Assembly: GCF_000003815.2 (NCBI RefSeq)
Contig: NC_049995.1
Coordinates: 11,526,548-11,590,547 of the forward strand
Reading direction: 5' to 3'
DNA: 64,000 nt
From: Branchiostoma floridae
Lineage: Eukaryota; Chordata; Leptocardii; Amphioxiformes; Branchiostomatidae
Shown piece by piece: positions 11,178-47,460 of the stretch. Numbering within the stretch: position 1 is the first letter of the stretch; every line of letters starts with the position of its first letter. The notes below the pieces were generated by a model. That model saw only the letters and a program-made list of their open reading frames with translations. It was not told where the DNA came from and ran no database searches. A program made the translations under genes and the position numbers.

Positions 11178-11423
11178 NNNNNNNNNNNNNNNNNNNNNNN
11201 NNNNNNNNNNNNNNNNNNNNNNNNNNNNNNNNNNNNNNNNNNNNNNNNNNNNNNNNNNNNNNNNNNNNNNNNNNNNNNNNNNNNNNNNNNNNNNNNNNNN
11301 NNNNNNNNNNNNNNNNNNNNNNNNNNNNNNNNNNNNNNNNNNNNNNNNNNNNNNNNNNNNNNNNNNNNNNNNNNNNNNNNNNNNNNNNNNNNNNNNNNNN
11401 NNNNNNNNNNNNNNNNNNNNNNN
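11178..11423. other. assembly gap
   Basis: 246 N. Confidence 0.99.
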
Positions 11424-13259
11424 CAGGGCATGTGGTCACTTAGGGTCATTAGTTTCCCACAAATGAATGACAGTTGGAGAAAAGAAGAAAGGAAAAAGCA
11501 TTGTTGGGTTTCTACAAAATTTCAATGAAAAATTAGATTGCTGATTATTTATTTCCTTGGTTTTGGACAGAAATTTTCAAAATTGCTTTAATCATTCACA
11601 GCAATATCAAGAAAATCAAGCAGTTTACTATACAGTAGAAGCCAGTAAATTGCACAACAGATAACTGCACACTTCTGTTAATTGCATGGAATCCCAAAGT
11701 CCCGTAGCTTTGTTGCACAATCCGACAATTGCACAAAATGTGCTGGCAAATGGGGAGTGCGATTCAACAACTTCGACTGCATATGAGTTTTGCTATTACC
11801 AGTTGGACAACTTTCAATCCTTTACCTAAGTTCGTAAATCCAAGGGGTTTAAATGTCCCAGCAAGTCCAATCCTAACATTAACAACAAATCTCTACCAAA
11901 GCCCCTAACACATGCAATACTACTTTACAAACATCAACAGCCTGTAGTACAGGGAATACCAACTTACAGATTCTGACATACTTAGACAAAACCTGCTTTA
12001 TGTCAAATAGAATTTTGAGCCAAGTACCCAGCTTGTGGTATCTGTGATTTGTCCTTTGGTGTAACACACTATAGTCTGTCCCTAAAGATGTCATTTACAT
12101 TATAGGAACTGACACAAGCCCTTCTATTCACTGTAAATCTTGTTAGTGTGATGGTTAGTGGATAGGACAGGTGGAAGCAGGCACATGTGTTAGCTTTTAA
12201 CTCTGACTGCTCTTCCTGATAAAAAAGAGGACAGACTCACTGTTTTTGAAATGAGCTCAAGATTCTGAGGAAAGCTCCTTCCAACAAATACTTCATAAAA
12301 ATGTAGCATACAAATAAAATTGGTCTATTCTTAATCACTATCGCCATTATTTGTCTTAATTGTAATACGAAATACTTTGAATGCATGGTTGGAAAATATG
12401 TGGGCAAGGACGTTATATAGGAAATGGCTACTTCCCTATATAACATTCTTGATAGGACAAAGAACTTCAGTGTTTTTAAACTAAAGCCAGACAGGTCGCT
12501 AAGGGCCCCAGCTAACAGCAGTACTCTGGCTTCCAGGGTCTCCTGACAACTTTCTTTCAGATCTTGGAGAAGTCACTTTGGGGCAATCAGGACAAAGAAA
12601 CAGTTCTCAAAGACTTAAGTGTTTCGCTAGGTACAACGTCTGTGTGTTTTCACTATCCTTCATACCCTTGTACACACAGGGCATTAGCTTTCTCCATCCC
12701 ACTTTATGTCTTGTACCAGACTTAAATAGTCTTTGCCTTCCAAGCTGGTTGGTATGGTGATAAAGCTATTGGTTTGTCTACTACCTGAGTGGTTCTCTCT
12801 TTCAAGTTAGACTTGTTGAGAAACTTGATACCACATTAGAATAACAAGATTTTACAGCTTTTCTGAAACAAAACTTTTGTATTTCTTGGTTGCCTGTGAA
12901 TATAGCAGAACACTAAGAGACAATTTCCCAGTATAATCAATACACAACTTTTTTGGCACATAAAATTTGAATTAAAAGAAAAACAAAAGAATTGACAAGA
13001 CTCCTGGAAGATTGGAATTTAAATGGAAGGTTCTGTTTTGAAGGTTAACCCAAGGTCAGTGAACAGGTGTTTATATCCGCCAGATTAACCCTGGTACACC
13101 CGAGGGGGAGGGAAGGTGGGGGGTTACATACTCAGATCAACAGGGGGGTGATTACAAGGTAGACTGGATGTCATTGCCAGACTGTTTCCAGGGCCTGTAC
13201 AGCCCAACTCTTCCGCTCTAGGGCCAACATGCCTCCAAGGAAATTCTATGGTAGCCCCC
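11424..13259. other. no gene seen
   Basis: A/T-rich. Minus-strand open frames at 11,879-12,094 and 12,237-12,446 resemble no family I know and lack splice context. Confidence 0.45.
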
Positions 13260-13630
13260 CTGAGCAGGTCTGCATGCTCTTTTCTGTAAAGCGAAATCTT
13301 TAAGTGTCCCGTAAATTGTAAATGTGGCCTCCCAAATTTCGGAAGTCTTAGCGAAGTCCAGGAGCAAATTTTACCTCTCATAATACAGGAAATTGCATTT
13401 CGGAATGTTAAGACCACAATTTTGCCAGACCTCCCTTTCGACACATTTCACCTTCGGTCAGTGATAATATACGAGTATATGTGGGTGTCAGCAAAATTTG
13501 CCTATCAAAATGCAGGAAATAGTATTTACGAGGGTCAAGATGAGGGTCAAGTTGAATTTAGCGTAAAGTGCTGCCGGCCATCCCGAATCTAGCGTAAAGT
13601 GTTGTCAGGACCTTCCATGCTGACCCTCTG
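13260..13630. mobile_element. diverged GAGGGTC-family element
   Basis: Starts near GGTCTGCATGCTCTTTTCTG and ends near GACCTTCCATGCTGACCCTC, matching the ends of the better-preserved copies at 30,067-30,268 and 37,460-39,054. Confidence 0.55.
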
Positions 13631-15130
13631 GAGTTAAACCCTGATGCACTGAAGTGATATTATTGAGATCGTCTGGGGTCTGGTATCCAGGTAAATTATA
13701 GACTGTGACCTATGCAGCTGACTAGTCTAATCTTCAAGCAGATGTTTGGTAGAAAATCACAACTTTTTTCAGTCCTGAGCTCACTTTTCTGAAATGCTAG
13801 CTGATCAGAAAATGATAGAAAAGCTGCCAGAAAATATTACGATTTTCTTTCCCAACCTCTGCTTGCACACCAGCAGCTGACCTACTGTAGGTTGATATAT
13901 ACTAGCAGGTTGCAAGTCTGAACCATATGTCTGAACCCAGTGACCTGGGTTCAAATCCCGCCCTAAAACCTTGAACTTTTGATTAACCTGGCCACAGTTG
14001 GAGGTGAGGGTGAAATTATTGAAATTGATTTTGCATGAAATTGGCAAGATTTTGATATAACTGGACCCACAGTGTGGGGGGTATTAGACAAAAATTTGTC
14101 AATCAATTTTGAATAGTCAGAATATTTCACAGATATTTGACAGCTTGCACTTCAACCATTTCTCTGGTTATTGTCTGCATGTATTCTTATAATATCAAAT
14201 ATGTGTTGTGATGGACCATTGGTGAAAAAATAAAATAAAGTTTAAACAAAGTCAAGGTCATTTCAAGCTCCAATTGCTTTGCTTTAAAAAAATATTCTAA
14301 TTTCTGAAAGTTTAACTCATTTCTAAGTGTAACTGACTCTTAACTAAAAAAATTGAGCAGTAAAATTATATGTGTCAATGAAGGTTAATTAATTAACATA
14401 AGTTGGAATTTAAGTAAGATTACATACAGTATTTCTTGTACATTTGTTCAAATAAGTTCATTCAACATTTCAAGATACTTTTGTAAGAAAGGAGTAGAAA
14501 CGGACAGATATACAATATCCTGGCTCCCGGGATTCCAACCCGCCGAAACCGGGCCACCAGACCACAAAGCAAGCAACGCAAACCACTAGGCCAAAAGGCT
14601 CACTGCCATTTGGCATGGTCAGTTTGGCAGTACTTGAACCCCACTGTTACACTTTCTCATTCTCTCAAACAGCAATACCATTTCCTTATCTGTCTGTGAC
14701 CACAATCACATAGGATGTGAGTGACAGTGAACTTGAACAAGTCTGAACCCTATGGTACCCAGATCTACCATTAGTATTCATTGAAGGGATAGCTACCCAC
14801 ATGGGGTCAACAGAGGTCAAGGGTAGGTTCTTCTCCAATTCTGCTAAATACATATCACAGCTGTCTCCTTTCTGTTGAATGGTTCTAGTTTCAAAACAAT
14901 CTGGGACACATGGCATAGTGGAAACAGAGCATGAAGTGCTGTTGTCTAAACACACCACTAAGCCAGACAGTGAGATAGAAAGAACTTGGCAAGGGATTTA
15001 CTTTTGTGAATTTGTCAGTTTCTTATCTTGGGTATTTTTCTACCCACTTGTCACCCCTCTCTCTCTCCTCATGTTAATGTTTTTTTATTCCATTGTGATC
15101 CAATGTTGTATATTTATATGCTTTTGTGTA
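13631..15130. other. no gene; tRNA-like SINE remnants
   Basis: No supported exon. Around 14,520-14,620, minus strand, a tRNA-like head is visible (B box as GGATTCCAACCC / GGGTTGGAATCC), a decayed SINE start. A similar fragment lies near 13,930-13,970. Confidence 0.45.
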
Positions 15131-15183
15131 TTATGCTGAACAATTGAATAAAGTTTAATTTAAAAAAAAAAAAAAAAAAAAAA
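15131..15183 (+). repeat. AATAAA plus poly-A tract, likely retroposed 3' end
   Basis: GAATAAAGTTTAATTT is followed by more than 20 A residues. This looks like the 3' end of an inserted polyadenylated transcript; the upstream body is not recognisable. Confidence 0.55.
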
Positions 15184-15748
15184 TCAGTCATCATTTGTTG
15201 TTAATGGTATCTGGCATCATTCCGACTTTTTTCTCTCTATTTTTACGATAGTTTGCATTCAAAGATAACTCCATCCTCAATACCAAGCTTGCCGAAACAG
15301 GACATTTTGTTGATGATTCATTGTCGTTAACTTTGACTAAAAACAAGTGCTTCAATAAAAAGAAAATTTAAAAAAAAAAAAAATTTTCTACCTATACTGA
15401 ACGTCAGCACATATCTGCTGGTCTACAAAAAGTGTGACAGGTGGATGTATGCTGATAACAGCTGTTTTTCTTCTTACAGAATTAGCGAGAATGAGATCTA
15501 GGGCAGACTGTTTGTTCCAAATAGCAATAGACAACTACTAATGGTTTGGCTCAATCTGAAGAATTTTAAAAGTATTGAATTTGTAAGCCTCGAGGTAACA
15601 AGTTGTAAAGGCCATAGATACATGTACATGTAGTAACTAACTAACTTATGCATTAATACAAATATACTCAAAATTTATCTTTCATATGAAGTGAATTTTC
15701 TTAAAAGGTTTCTTAACAAAATTTTTCTGCCTCTCTTGTCCTTTTATT

Positions 15749-15970
15749 GTAACGCTAGCTCACCTTTATCCGTGGGGTAACCTATATCCGTTGTTTTAAA
15801 ACTAGATGGTGTTTAGGGACATTGAGTCAACGGAAGTTGGTTTCAAACTGCTATATTTTGAAAATACAGATTGTTTTGTAGTTTGAAACCACCGTCCGTC
15901 GCATTGATATCCATAAATACCCATAATACGGATATAGGTTACCCCGCGGATAAAGCTGAACTAGCGTTAC
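15749..15970. mobile_element. MITE with GTAACGCTAG termini
   Basis: Left GTAACGCTAGCTCACCTTTA and right CTAGCGTTAC preceded by CGGATAAAGCTGAA are inverted repeats of about 24 bp. GGGGTAACCTATATCCG is mirrored by CGGATATAGGTTACCCC inside. A 222-bp hairpin-forming element, related to 58,255-58,500. Confidence 0.85.
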
Positions 15971-18355
15971 CTCCACAATGCCCAATGCTCACAAGCAAAT
16001 ATAATAGTGATGGTATGTATTATTGAACACGTACATCGAACGAGACATACAAGGATTACAATGATAAATGTATGGGTGAGTGTCACTCTTTGCATTATTA
16101 ATGATTCTATTACCAAACACAAACATACGTGTATCTAGGGCATTGGGGTATTAATATTGCCATGGTACAAATGAATTATCTATAACTCATATCATAATAA
16201 TGTCCTACATGTAACAAAAACACTGCCTACATGTACTTTGTTTGATAAAGCACTAGCAAGGCTTTTACAATCATGGTAGTATTGTTATACATGTATACTA
16301 GCGTATTTCTTCCAATAGTCAGTACAATTCTGACAAAGATCATTTTATGTATTTGTTACATTGTTTAACTTAAAAGTTTAGTTTAAAATTAGATCTACTG
16401 AATTGGATGAATAAAATGTTTTACTAAGTAGAAAATATAAGATTTGAAAAGTTGTCTGAGATTCTTTTACACATTGGTAATTAGACCACGCAGAACAGTC
16501 AGTGAATAGTGTTAGGTTCATTTCTGGTTACATTATGCAAAACTCAGAACCTCACACAAATAAAAAGCAATCTCTGGCAATCTCTGTACGATATTTGGAT
16601 TGAAATCTTTCCTTTTATTTTCTGTGTATAGGATTCTGAACTGTAAGCCCATGTCGGCAATCAGACAAATGTGACCTGCAGTGTGGTCCTCTCCATAAGT
16701 GTGTTGGGTTCTTTAATGTACGTAAACAGGTTTTATGCTTGAAGCTTACATCTGGACATCTCACGAGGCTTCATAGGTCTCCTTCTGAATGCAGATGCCA
16801 CTCTTTTCCATGAGTTAATACTAGGCCGCCCCCGTAGGATACGAGAATAGTAGAACTTGGCCAAAAAATTAGGAAACTGGCCATGGGAGCCAGTCCATAC
16901 TAAGGTTAATGTTCCCCTCTCCGTTTGGCTGCCACTGCCTACCAACTCTTCTGGTAGCAAACCTCCCTTGGCAAATTATTCTCCCTATAAGTATAACATA
17001 GTATAAGCTACTAATAAGCAGTATACCAGCCAGCGTAGTCAGTCTGGCAGACCATAGGGACTACCTTTCTGTTGAGATAGCACAAAGCATTGGATTGTCA
17101 CCCATCCTCATTAAGATACCTTAATTGGCTTGTAGGACATTTTTGCCTTGACTTTTCCTGTCCCTGGATGTCAAGTTCAGCCCCATGCCCTTGAACTCTG
17201 CCCTGATTGGCTGACAGCAAAGGCTAAGGAAGTGTTTTCTCCTTCATCACCTTGTCTTGTGGAGTGATGAGAAAAACCTGCCTACAGTCCTGCTTCCTTT
17301 GTAACATTTTCTTCTGGGCTCTGGTAGCCCTGCACTCTAAAAGTCTATCAATTTCAAAGAGGACCATTCCATTCAAACTGCTAAATTATGGGTGTAAGGA
17401 TACATATGTAAAAGTAAGGTAAAGAATTATGCTTTTTTCAGGTACGTAACAGTGGTAGTGAAATGCAGCTTTACTATTACTCGCGTTTTTGGCAAAGCAC
17501 AACGGCTCACCCCTACATCTTCTCGATAAGTGTGTTGGGTTCTTAAGGTGCAGAGGTTTCATACTTGAAGCTTGAAGATCTCATATACATGTGGCTTTAC
17601 CTCCCTTTGTGAATGCCTTTGGGCAATTAACATGAGTAATGACTTTCCTCACTTCACTCAGGTGAAAATGAGTACTTAACTTCGGCCAGGGCCATCCCTC
17701 AGATAGGACGTCTAATGGAGGTTCCATGTTTGAGGAGAGTCACACCTTGAGCATGTTAAAGAACACACCATACTTAGTAGAAAGAGTAGTGGTCCTTCCT
17801 GGTGTGAGTGGTTCAAAACCTACAGTCCTTTGGCTGCACTGGGGCAATTGCTGTTGTATTGAGGTCACCTGAGTTAGTAGCAGCCGCTCCAGACCCTTGC
17901 AATTTAGCCAAGCCTGTTGTAAGCCCATTCAGGCACTGGCTGTGAAAAAAGAGAAGTTGGCCTGCCCAATAACAATAACAGATGACACTCTTTTCCAGGT
18001 TATAAGATAAGGCTGATGTGTAGGAGTTAGACTCTTGTTGCCCTGAAGGAATTCTATCCTATGACCCATGTGCCCCTTTCAACCTCTGGCAACATGTCAT
18101 CTAGACCACTGCCTGAGGAGCTGTTAAAGTGAGCAATTCCAACTGTTTTTAACATACAGTTATTAATAGTTATTAATGCAATTTAACATCAATTTAATAT
18201 ATCACCCCCCCACCCCAAATGTTATACTGAGCAACCCCATCTGTTTTTAACATACAGATTGAAGTAATGCAATTTAACATCAATTTAATGTATTGACTCC
18301 CCCCATAATGGCAAACCACATTACTAAGGCCTAGGAAAAAACTTTTTTGTTTCTT
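15971..18355. other. no gene; SINE-tail fragments
   Basis: Two fragments (about 16,690-16,760 and 17,525-17,600) share GTGTGTTGGGTTCTTTAA and TGCTTGAAGCTT with sequence near 44,040-44,110, so they are dispersed repeats. Nothing else is supported. Confidence 0.45.
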
Positions 18356-18527
18356 NNNNNNNNNNNNNNNNNNNNNNNNNNNNNNNNNNNNNNNNNNNNN
18401 NNNNNNNNNNNNNNNNNNNNNNNNNNNNNNNNNNNNNNNNNNNNNNNNNNNNNNNNNNNNNNNNNNNNNNNNNNNNNNNNNNNNNNNNNNNNNNNNNNNN
18501 NNNNNNNNNNNNNNNNNNNNNNNNNNN
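18356..18527. other. assembly gap
   Basis: 172 N, followed by a run of G that looks like low-quality gap-edge sequence. Confidence 0.99.
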
Positions 18528-21201
18528 GCGGGGGGGGGGGGGGGTGGCTACCCAAAGAAAATATCTCCTGCAATAGAAAAAGTGTCTGATGCATTTAAGT
18601 TTTGCATAGCTAAAATGCATTTATTGGACCACTTTGGTCGGTTGGTCAAAATTTGGAAAAGAGAGAGAAAAGTATACACCCAGTTTTGTTCAGGACAATA
18701 ATCGGAAACACAAAATTGATCTTCGAATTCCTAGGCTTGAATATCAGGGGACACCAAGGTCTTTTCGGGTGTTCAAATATCATTTATAGTCAAACATGAA
18801 CCATAAGTTTCTTTTCAGGGAGTGCCTTACCAGGTATTGCCTTAATAATTTTCTCAATATGGTCATCATTTATGATATATATAGCGCCACGAATAATTTC
18901 AGAAAATTTAGAGACCTTGTCTTGGCTCGGCAGTATTGAAGCAAATATTTCTCATTTCAAAATGACAATTTAAAGTAAAGCTTTCCAGGTGTATTTCCCA
19001 AACATGTACATTTTTCCTTGAGTGGCCAACTATCTTTCATAAAAAGTTCATTCCAGTATCAAACCCTTTGATGATTAGATAAACTTGGATGGAAGCCAAA
19101 TATTGTCAGTTACTGAGAGTGACAGGTTGTTTAAGGATGGCCTTGAATGTGACATGATGATTGAGACATACATCCTTAGATGTGACAATATTTTGAGAAG
19201 TGGACCCTAGACTTGGTATTATGTTACCTATGTGGTACAACAGTGTATACAAGGGTCATAATGATGTTGAACAACTGTCTGACCTGTTCTGAACTCCTTG
19301 GAACTTTAAAAGCTCAAGGAACTGGTATGATGATAGAAACTTACTGGTACATAAAGCTATTTATCCTATTTTTGATGGTTTGGGCTAAAATGTGGCCAAA
19401 TCATTGGATCTTCTGTCGATTTGGTTTGATTTTTAACAGTTTCCGATATACACACAAAAAAACTTGTTGAAATCTCGTAACTTTTTCAGGTGTGGAAGAT
19501 GAAAGTAATGGTTACCACAATACAAAGGAACAATGGGGCAAGCATTACCATTAGATAAAGATTTTTAGGATCATTAAAAAAAAGTGCTTTTTCAGGAACT
19601 CCTGTATTTAGTTTTAGGTGTCTAGGAATGTTACGAGAGAAGGGTGTGGGCATGAGAAACTTCTTGAGAGCCAAGGTTCTGTACACAGTCTTAAGGAATT
19701 TTCAACATGCTTCAAGTTCAATGTTACTGAGGAGTCCCCTGCTGCTTGACACACATCTGGGAGTTGTTGTAAAGTCTAACCAGGAGGGTTGAACTGTTTT
19801 CTGTGTTTCAGTATCAGTGCCTCATTAATACTAAATGGTTGACAGAATATGCTACGACAACAATCAGTATGAAGTATGTTCTAATTGTGATCCATTTAAT
19901 AGATTTATGAATTAAGAGAAGTAACCAAAATCCTCTTTCTTTTCCTACTTTTTCAGTACAGGATTAACCATAAGATATCCTTTTTTAAAGTCAGTAGCTG
20001 AAATGTCAAGTGTAGTTCTAAAGAATGCTGCAAGAGGGTCTATATTATAAGTATAATTAGATTTCTCGCAACCGCAAGACAAGTGCTATTTACTACCCCA
20101 AAGTTGTGACCATAGCTTGCAGGAGATATCAAAAGCGGAAGTTCCACTGCAGTACCATGGGAAGCCTCTGGTCTCATCAATATCTAACCGCGCACCAAGT
20201 ACAAGTATCAAGGCATTCTAGAGTTATCATGCTCACAGACGGACAGATCAACACTGCAAGATGCCAAACCAAGGAGGCTATTCCTTGGGAAAACCAAGAG
20301 AGGATAAATAATTACATAAGTTTGAGTGATGCTATATCATATGTATAAGTTATAACCAAGAGCACTTTAGGGTTCCTTAGATCTTCAAGCTTGGAAAAAC
20401 ATGTGGTTTGGGGAGAGAAGAAATCTTCAGAGAATATCTAGAACAGGTGTCCATCAAAGGAATGTCCACAGCTCATAAACACAAATCTCTACCATCCCTG
20501 TATAATCAGTGGAATGAGACTTGGTAACCAGACTCAGTAACATATTGTGACAGCATATTTTCTCAATTTCTGACAGGAAAACCTACCTTGGTATGTCCAA
20601 ACTGATACTGCCAAATCTTCTTGCTTAAGGCCTGACTGTCTTGGGTCACCAAATAAACTGTCCTAGCTGCCCCATCCCGACTGGCCCCCAGGGTAGGCTA
20701 TTTCTAGCTTTTTCCTATCCCACTCCCACTAATAGATTGTTGATTTTCCTTTTTAAAAAACGTCCCTTTGAGCTCATAAAAATAGACTTTCAACAGCTTT
20801 ATGTCACGAAGTTCACATTTTAAGGACCGACGGGGTAATATTTTTTTCCGTCCCAACAAGCAAAAATCCAGGGACGGAGGGATGGGTCCTGGAGACAGCA
20901 AGTTGTGTTTGTCTCTCTGTAAGAGCTCATCTGAGAATGCCATGAATGCAGTTCTACCTCAGCAGGTGTTTGTAGAAGTGGATACAGTACTCAGAACCCT
21001 GGCTATTTGTGCTGAGTTGACAGACAGAAGACATGTGTCAGCACCAGGGGTGGCCTTTAATAACACAGATATCATCATGTCTACACTACTGGAATTGTTT
21101 GGGACCTTCCTAAGGGGATATATGGCTAAACCAAAGGATAGGATCTCTGTAAAATTTGCTTTGTTGGATTTTCTGAGACATTAGAATGCAGAGAAGTTTG
21201 T
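18528..21201. other. no gene seen
   Basis: No exon with family similarity on either strand. DNAJC27 exons expected downstream (lower coordinates, - strand) were searched for and not found. Confidence 0.45.
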
Positions 21202-21371
21202 TACTGTAAATGCATCTACTTTTGCTGTAGCGGGAAAATGGAGCTTTCACGGTGGTTTTAAGTTCGCGGCAGCGCCATAGACGGTAGTCTCATACTTTAA
21301 GTTCGCGGTGAAGTGGTCACTGCGAAAACTGCAAACATAAAACCATCACAAGCATTTCTGCATTTACAGTA
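21202..21371. mobile_element. MITE, TACTGTAAATGC family, copy 2
   Basis: Starts TTACTGTAAATGCATC and ends GCATTTACAGTA. Interior TTCACGGTGGTTTTAAGTTC is opposed by a TGCAAACATAAAACCATCAC block. Confidence 0.8.
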
Positions 21372-22950
21372 TATGTACCATGTCTGTCTGGTTGGTGACC
21401 TAATGACATTTGTGAGACAGAACATAGACAGTCTATCAGTGTTGTGTCCTAACTATTGACTGATTGTTGACAGAAGATTTGGGCTAGCTGACAGCATAAG
21501 CCCTGGACTGGTACAGAAAGATCCCTGTTGTGTGTGTACAAAAATAAATAATCTTTGAAAAATGCATATGTTGCTGACTTGCTGTTAATGTTTAGTGACC
21601 ATGCTTTTCAACTAATCTTCATATATGCCTAATATCTTACTTTTCTCCTTGAATCATTTTTTCTAAAATGTGTTTTCTTTAATTGTTCGTTTTTTAGACT
21701 AAGATCCCCTTTCTCAATCCTTCCTTTTGAGTTTTGTGCTAGCCTAGTTGACGCTACTAGCACAAAACTTGAAAAGTTTTAGGTTAGGTTTTATTTTGTA
21801 AACCTATATTTCCACAGTGATACTCTACAAATGATGGGAGCACAAGGGATGAAGAATTGTTACCAGGTAACTGGAGAACCCATATCAACAAGTCCCACAG
21901 GAGGACTGGAGTCAAGAAACAGCTTGACATCTAAAACCCCAAGGAGCAAATGCCGCCAAGGATGGATGTGGAAATAATCATTGGGTTTTCAACAGAAGCC
22001 AAACACCCTATCTGGTATTACTTGAAACCACATGTTGAAAGGGACTGACAACTAACCATTTAGTGTAGCATGTATGGAGAAGCAAGGAGGATAAAAAAAA
22101 CACCTCCTTGGGAGAAGTAATACATATATGGTAAATGGCCTGGTACCCATTTACATTGTTGCTGACTGTATCTCGTCCTATTTGGTAAACATTACAGGGT
22201 AACGGCCATTGCATTTCATATATCACTATATTAATTATCTTGAATAATGGTTAGTAGGTACTCCGTGATTAATAAAGGTTGTAATGGGGAATGGGGTCAG
22301 TAATACAGTAGCTCCTATCAAAACTTTCAAAGATTCATACCCTTTCCGTAAACAGTATGACCTTACAGTTACAAACAGGACTCTATTAATTAGATGACCT
22401 TATACATTTGTATATGGTAACATGACTGTATATGCTTGATTGCGGTGATACGCTCCCTACTGTAAATGCTTAGGCCATTCAATTTGTTGGCTATTGTACT
22501 TGTACACAACACAAAATGTACTTGGAAAAAAAAGAGAATTAAGTATGAGGAGAAATTCTGTACCTTACGTACTCCTTAGTACACAGACAACCAATGAAAT
22601 GAATCACTGTGGCCTATGGCTATGGGAAATTCTTTTTCTTCTTGCAAACACAATGTTTCACATGAAAATATAGATTTGGATTTTTCAACCAAGGAGCTTT
22701 CATTAGTTTCAATCAAAATGATAAACAAACTAAAAATAGTGACATATTTTGTTATACATGTATCTGTTTGTGTTGCCTGCGTTTCTAAGCTTTGATCTAT
22801 CAAAGTACAAGAATCTAAAAAAAATCCTGTACCTTCACATTTACTAAGTCACTCCTACCAAAACCTATTCAACATTTCACGTTCCAATCCTTTCACACCT
22901 TTTCCCAATGACATCCCCTCCCAGGTTTGTTATGATAATTTTTGACCCAC
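21372..22950. other. DNAJC27 first-intron side; no exon seen
   Basis: Presumed intron of DNAJC27 on the - strand. No further exon recognised. Confidence 0.4.
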
Positions 22951-23019
22951 CTTTCCGACTTCCGAGTTGCCCATGCTGATAACTTTCACTCTCAGTGGCC
23001 TCTTCGCCTTGGAGTCCAT
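22951..23019 (-). CDS. DNAJC27: DNAJC27 (Rab-like GTPase with J domain), first coding exon
   Basis: ATG at 23,019-23,017 on the - strand opens a 23-codon exon, MDSKAKRPLRVKVISMGNSE then VGK, followed by donor AAG|GTGGGT. The RVKVISMGN-EVGK stretch is the start of the Ras/Rab-like domain of DNAJC27 (RBJ). The exon ends at the P-loop lysine, so the intron splits the GTP-binding motif from the expected next residues (SCIIKRYCE in the human protein). DNAJC27 pairs a Rab-type GTPase with a C-terminal J domain for Hsp70 partnering. No other exon is visible in the 22.9 kb to its left, where three gaps lie, so the gene is represented only by this exon. Its start lies 827 bp from the divergently transcribed STK3/4 start. 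Confidence 0.82.
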
Positions 23020-23846
23020 GTCGGGCAGAGTCTTTAGGAAACCTTCGCTGATCCTTGTAAGAAATCCTGGCCTGTGGTTCACGGCTCCTTAGAGATAATC
23101 CATGAAAGACTACTTCCAGATGTTACAACTTTGCACCCACACGAAAAACGTCGTTTTACGTTTGCCAACAACTGGGTATCTTACGAGCAAATATTATGCA
23201 AAATTTCTGTCAGAAAAGTTGTATCAGACTACAAAATCGCTGTAAGTTGGGAGAAAGTTGACTTTGAAGGCAAAAAATCGTTACTTTACAGCGCGCAACA
23301 AAAAAATCACAACATTTCTCCACCAACCGGCTCGAAAATCTGGTTTGGGGATACGATTTCATATAGTCACTGCGCTTGCGCGGAAGTTACCACGGCGATT
23401 CCTAACAATCAATCTGATTGGTCAAAATAGTAAACTAATTATCAATGTTTATAAACTAGGCTGTGATTGGTCCTAAGTGAGCTAATTTCGCGGAAGATCA
23501 CAAAATACAATAGGGAACAGTAAATTTACCATATTTCTATAGTATGGCAAATTTTCACTTAAGCAACATATTTAATAATAATGAACAAATATAAATTAAT
23601 TATGATGTTACTATACCATATTTATGTAGAATTAACTTGTAATCATAAAACAAATTATGTCAGATTCAAGTCCTACCCCTATATTCATTGGTTTGACCTG
23701 AACCTACAAGTGAAATTCTAGAGGGGGTGGGCGAACACTGTTTCCTCTGTTTTGTGGCGATTTCTCGTCTATTATTTCAATATTTTCACCCACACAACAC
23801 TAAAGATGAGTGTTTCTGACTAGCGGCGAAGGAATTCGAGGCCAAG
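23020..23846. promoter_or_regulatory. putative bidirectional promoter between DNAJC27 and STK3/4
   Basis: The 827 bp between two divergent start codons. Inverted CCAAT boxes are visible (CTGATTGGTCAAA near 23,413 and GTGATTGGTCC near 23,463; also CATTGGTTTG near 23,687). A GC-richer patch GCGCTTGCGCGGAAG lies near 23,370. CCAAT/NF-Y sites are common in bidirectional promoters; transcription starts cannot be placed by eye. Confidence 0.55.

Positions 23847-47460
<23,614 letters not shown>

Noticed and set aside
9465-11466. Frames crossing N runs
   Set aside because: Bridged by N, so not real coding evidence.
20801-21184. 127-codon + strand frame
   Set aside because: Its start lies in a dispersed repeat (FFRP...KDR, as near 42,170). 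No family match.
23074-23430. 118-codon frame between DNAJC27 and STK3/4
   Set aside because: Lies in the shared promoter region with no recognisable domain; more likely chance.
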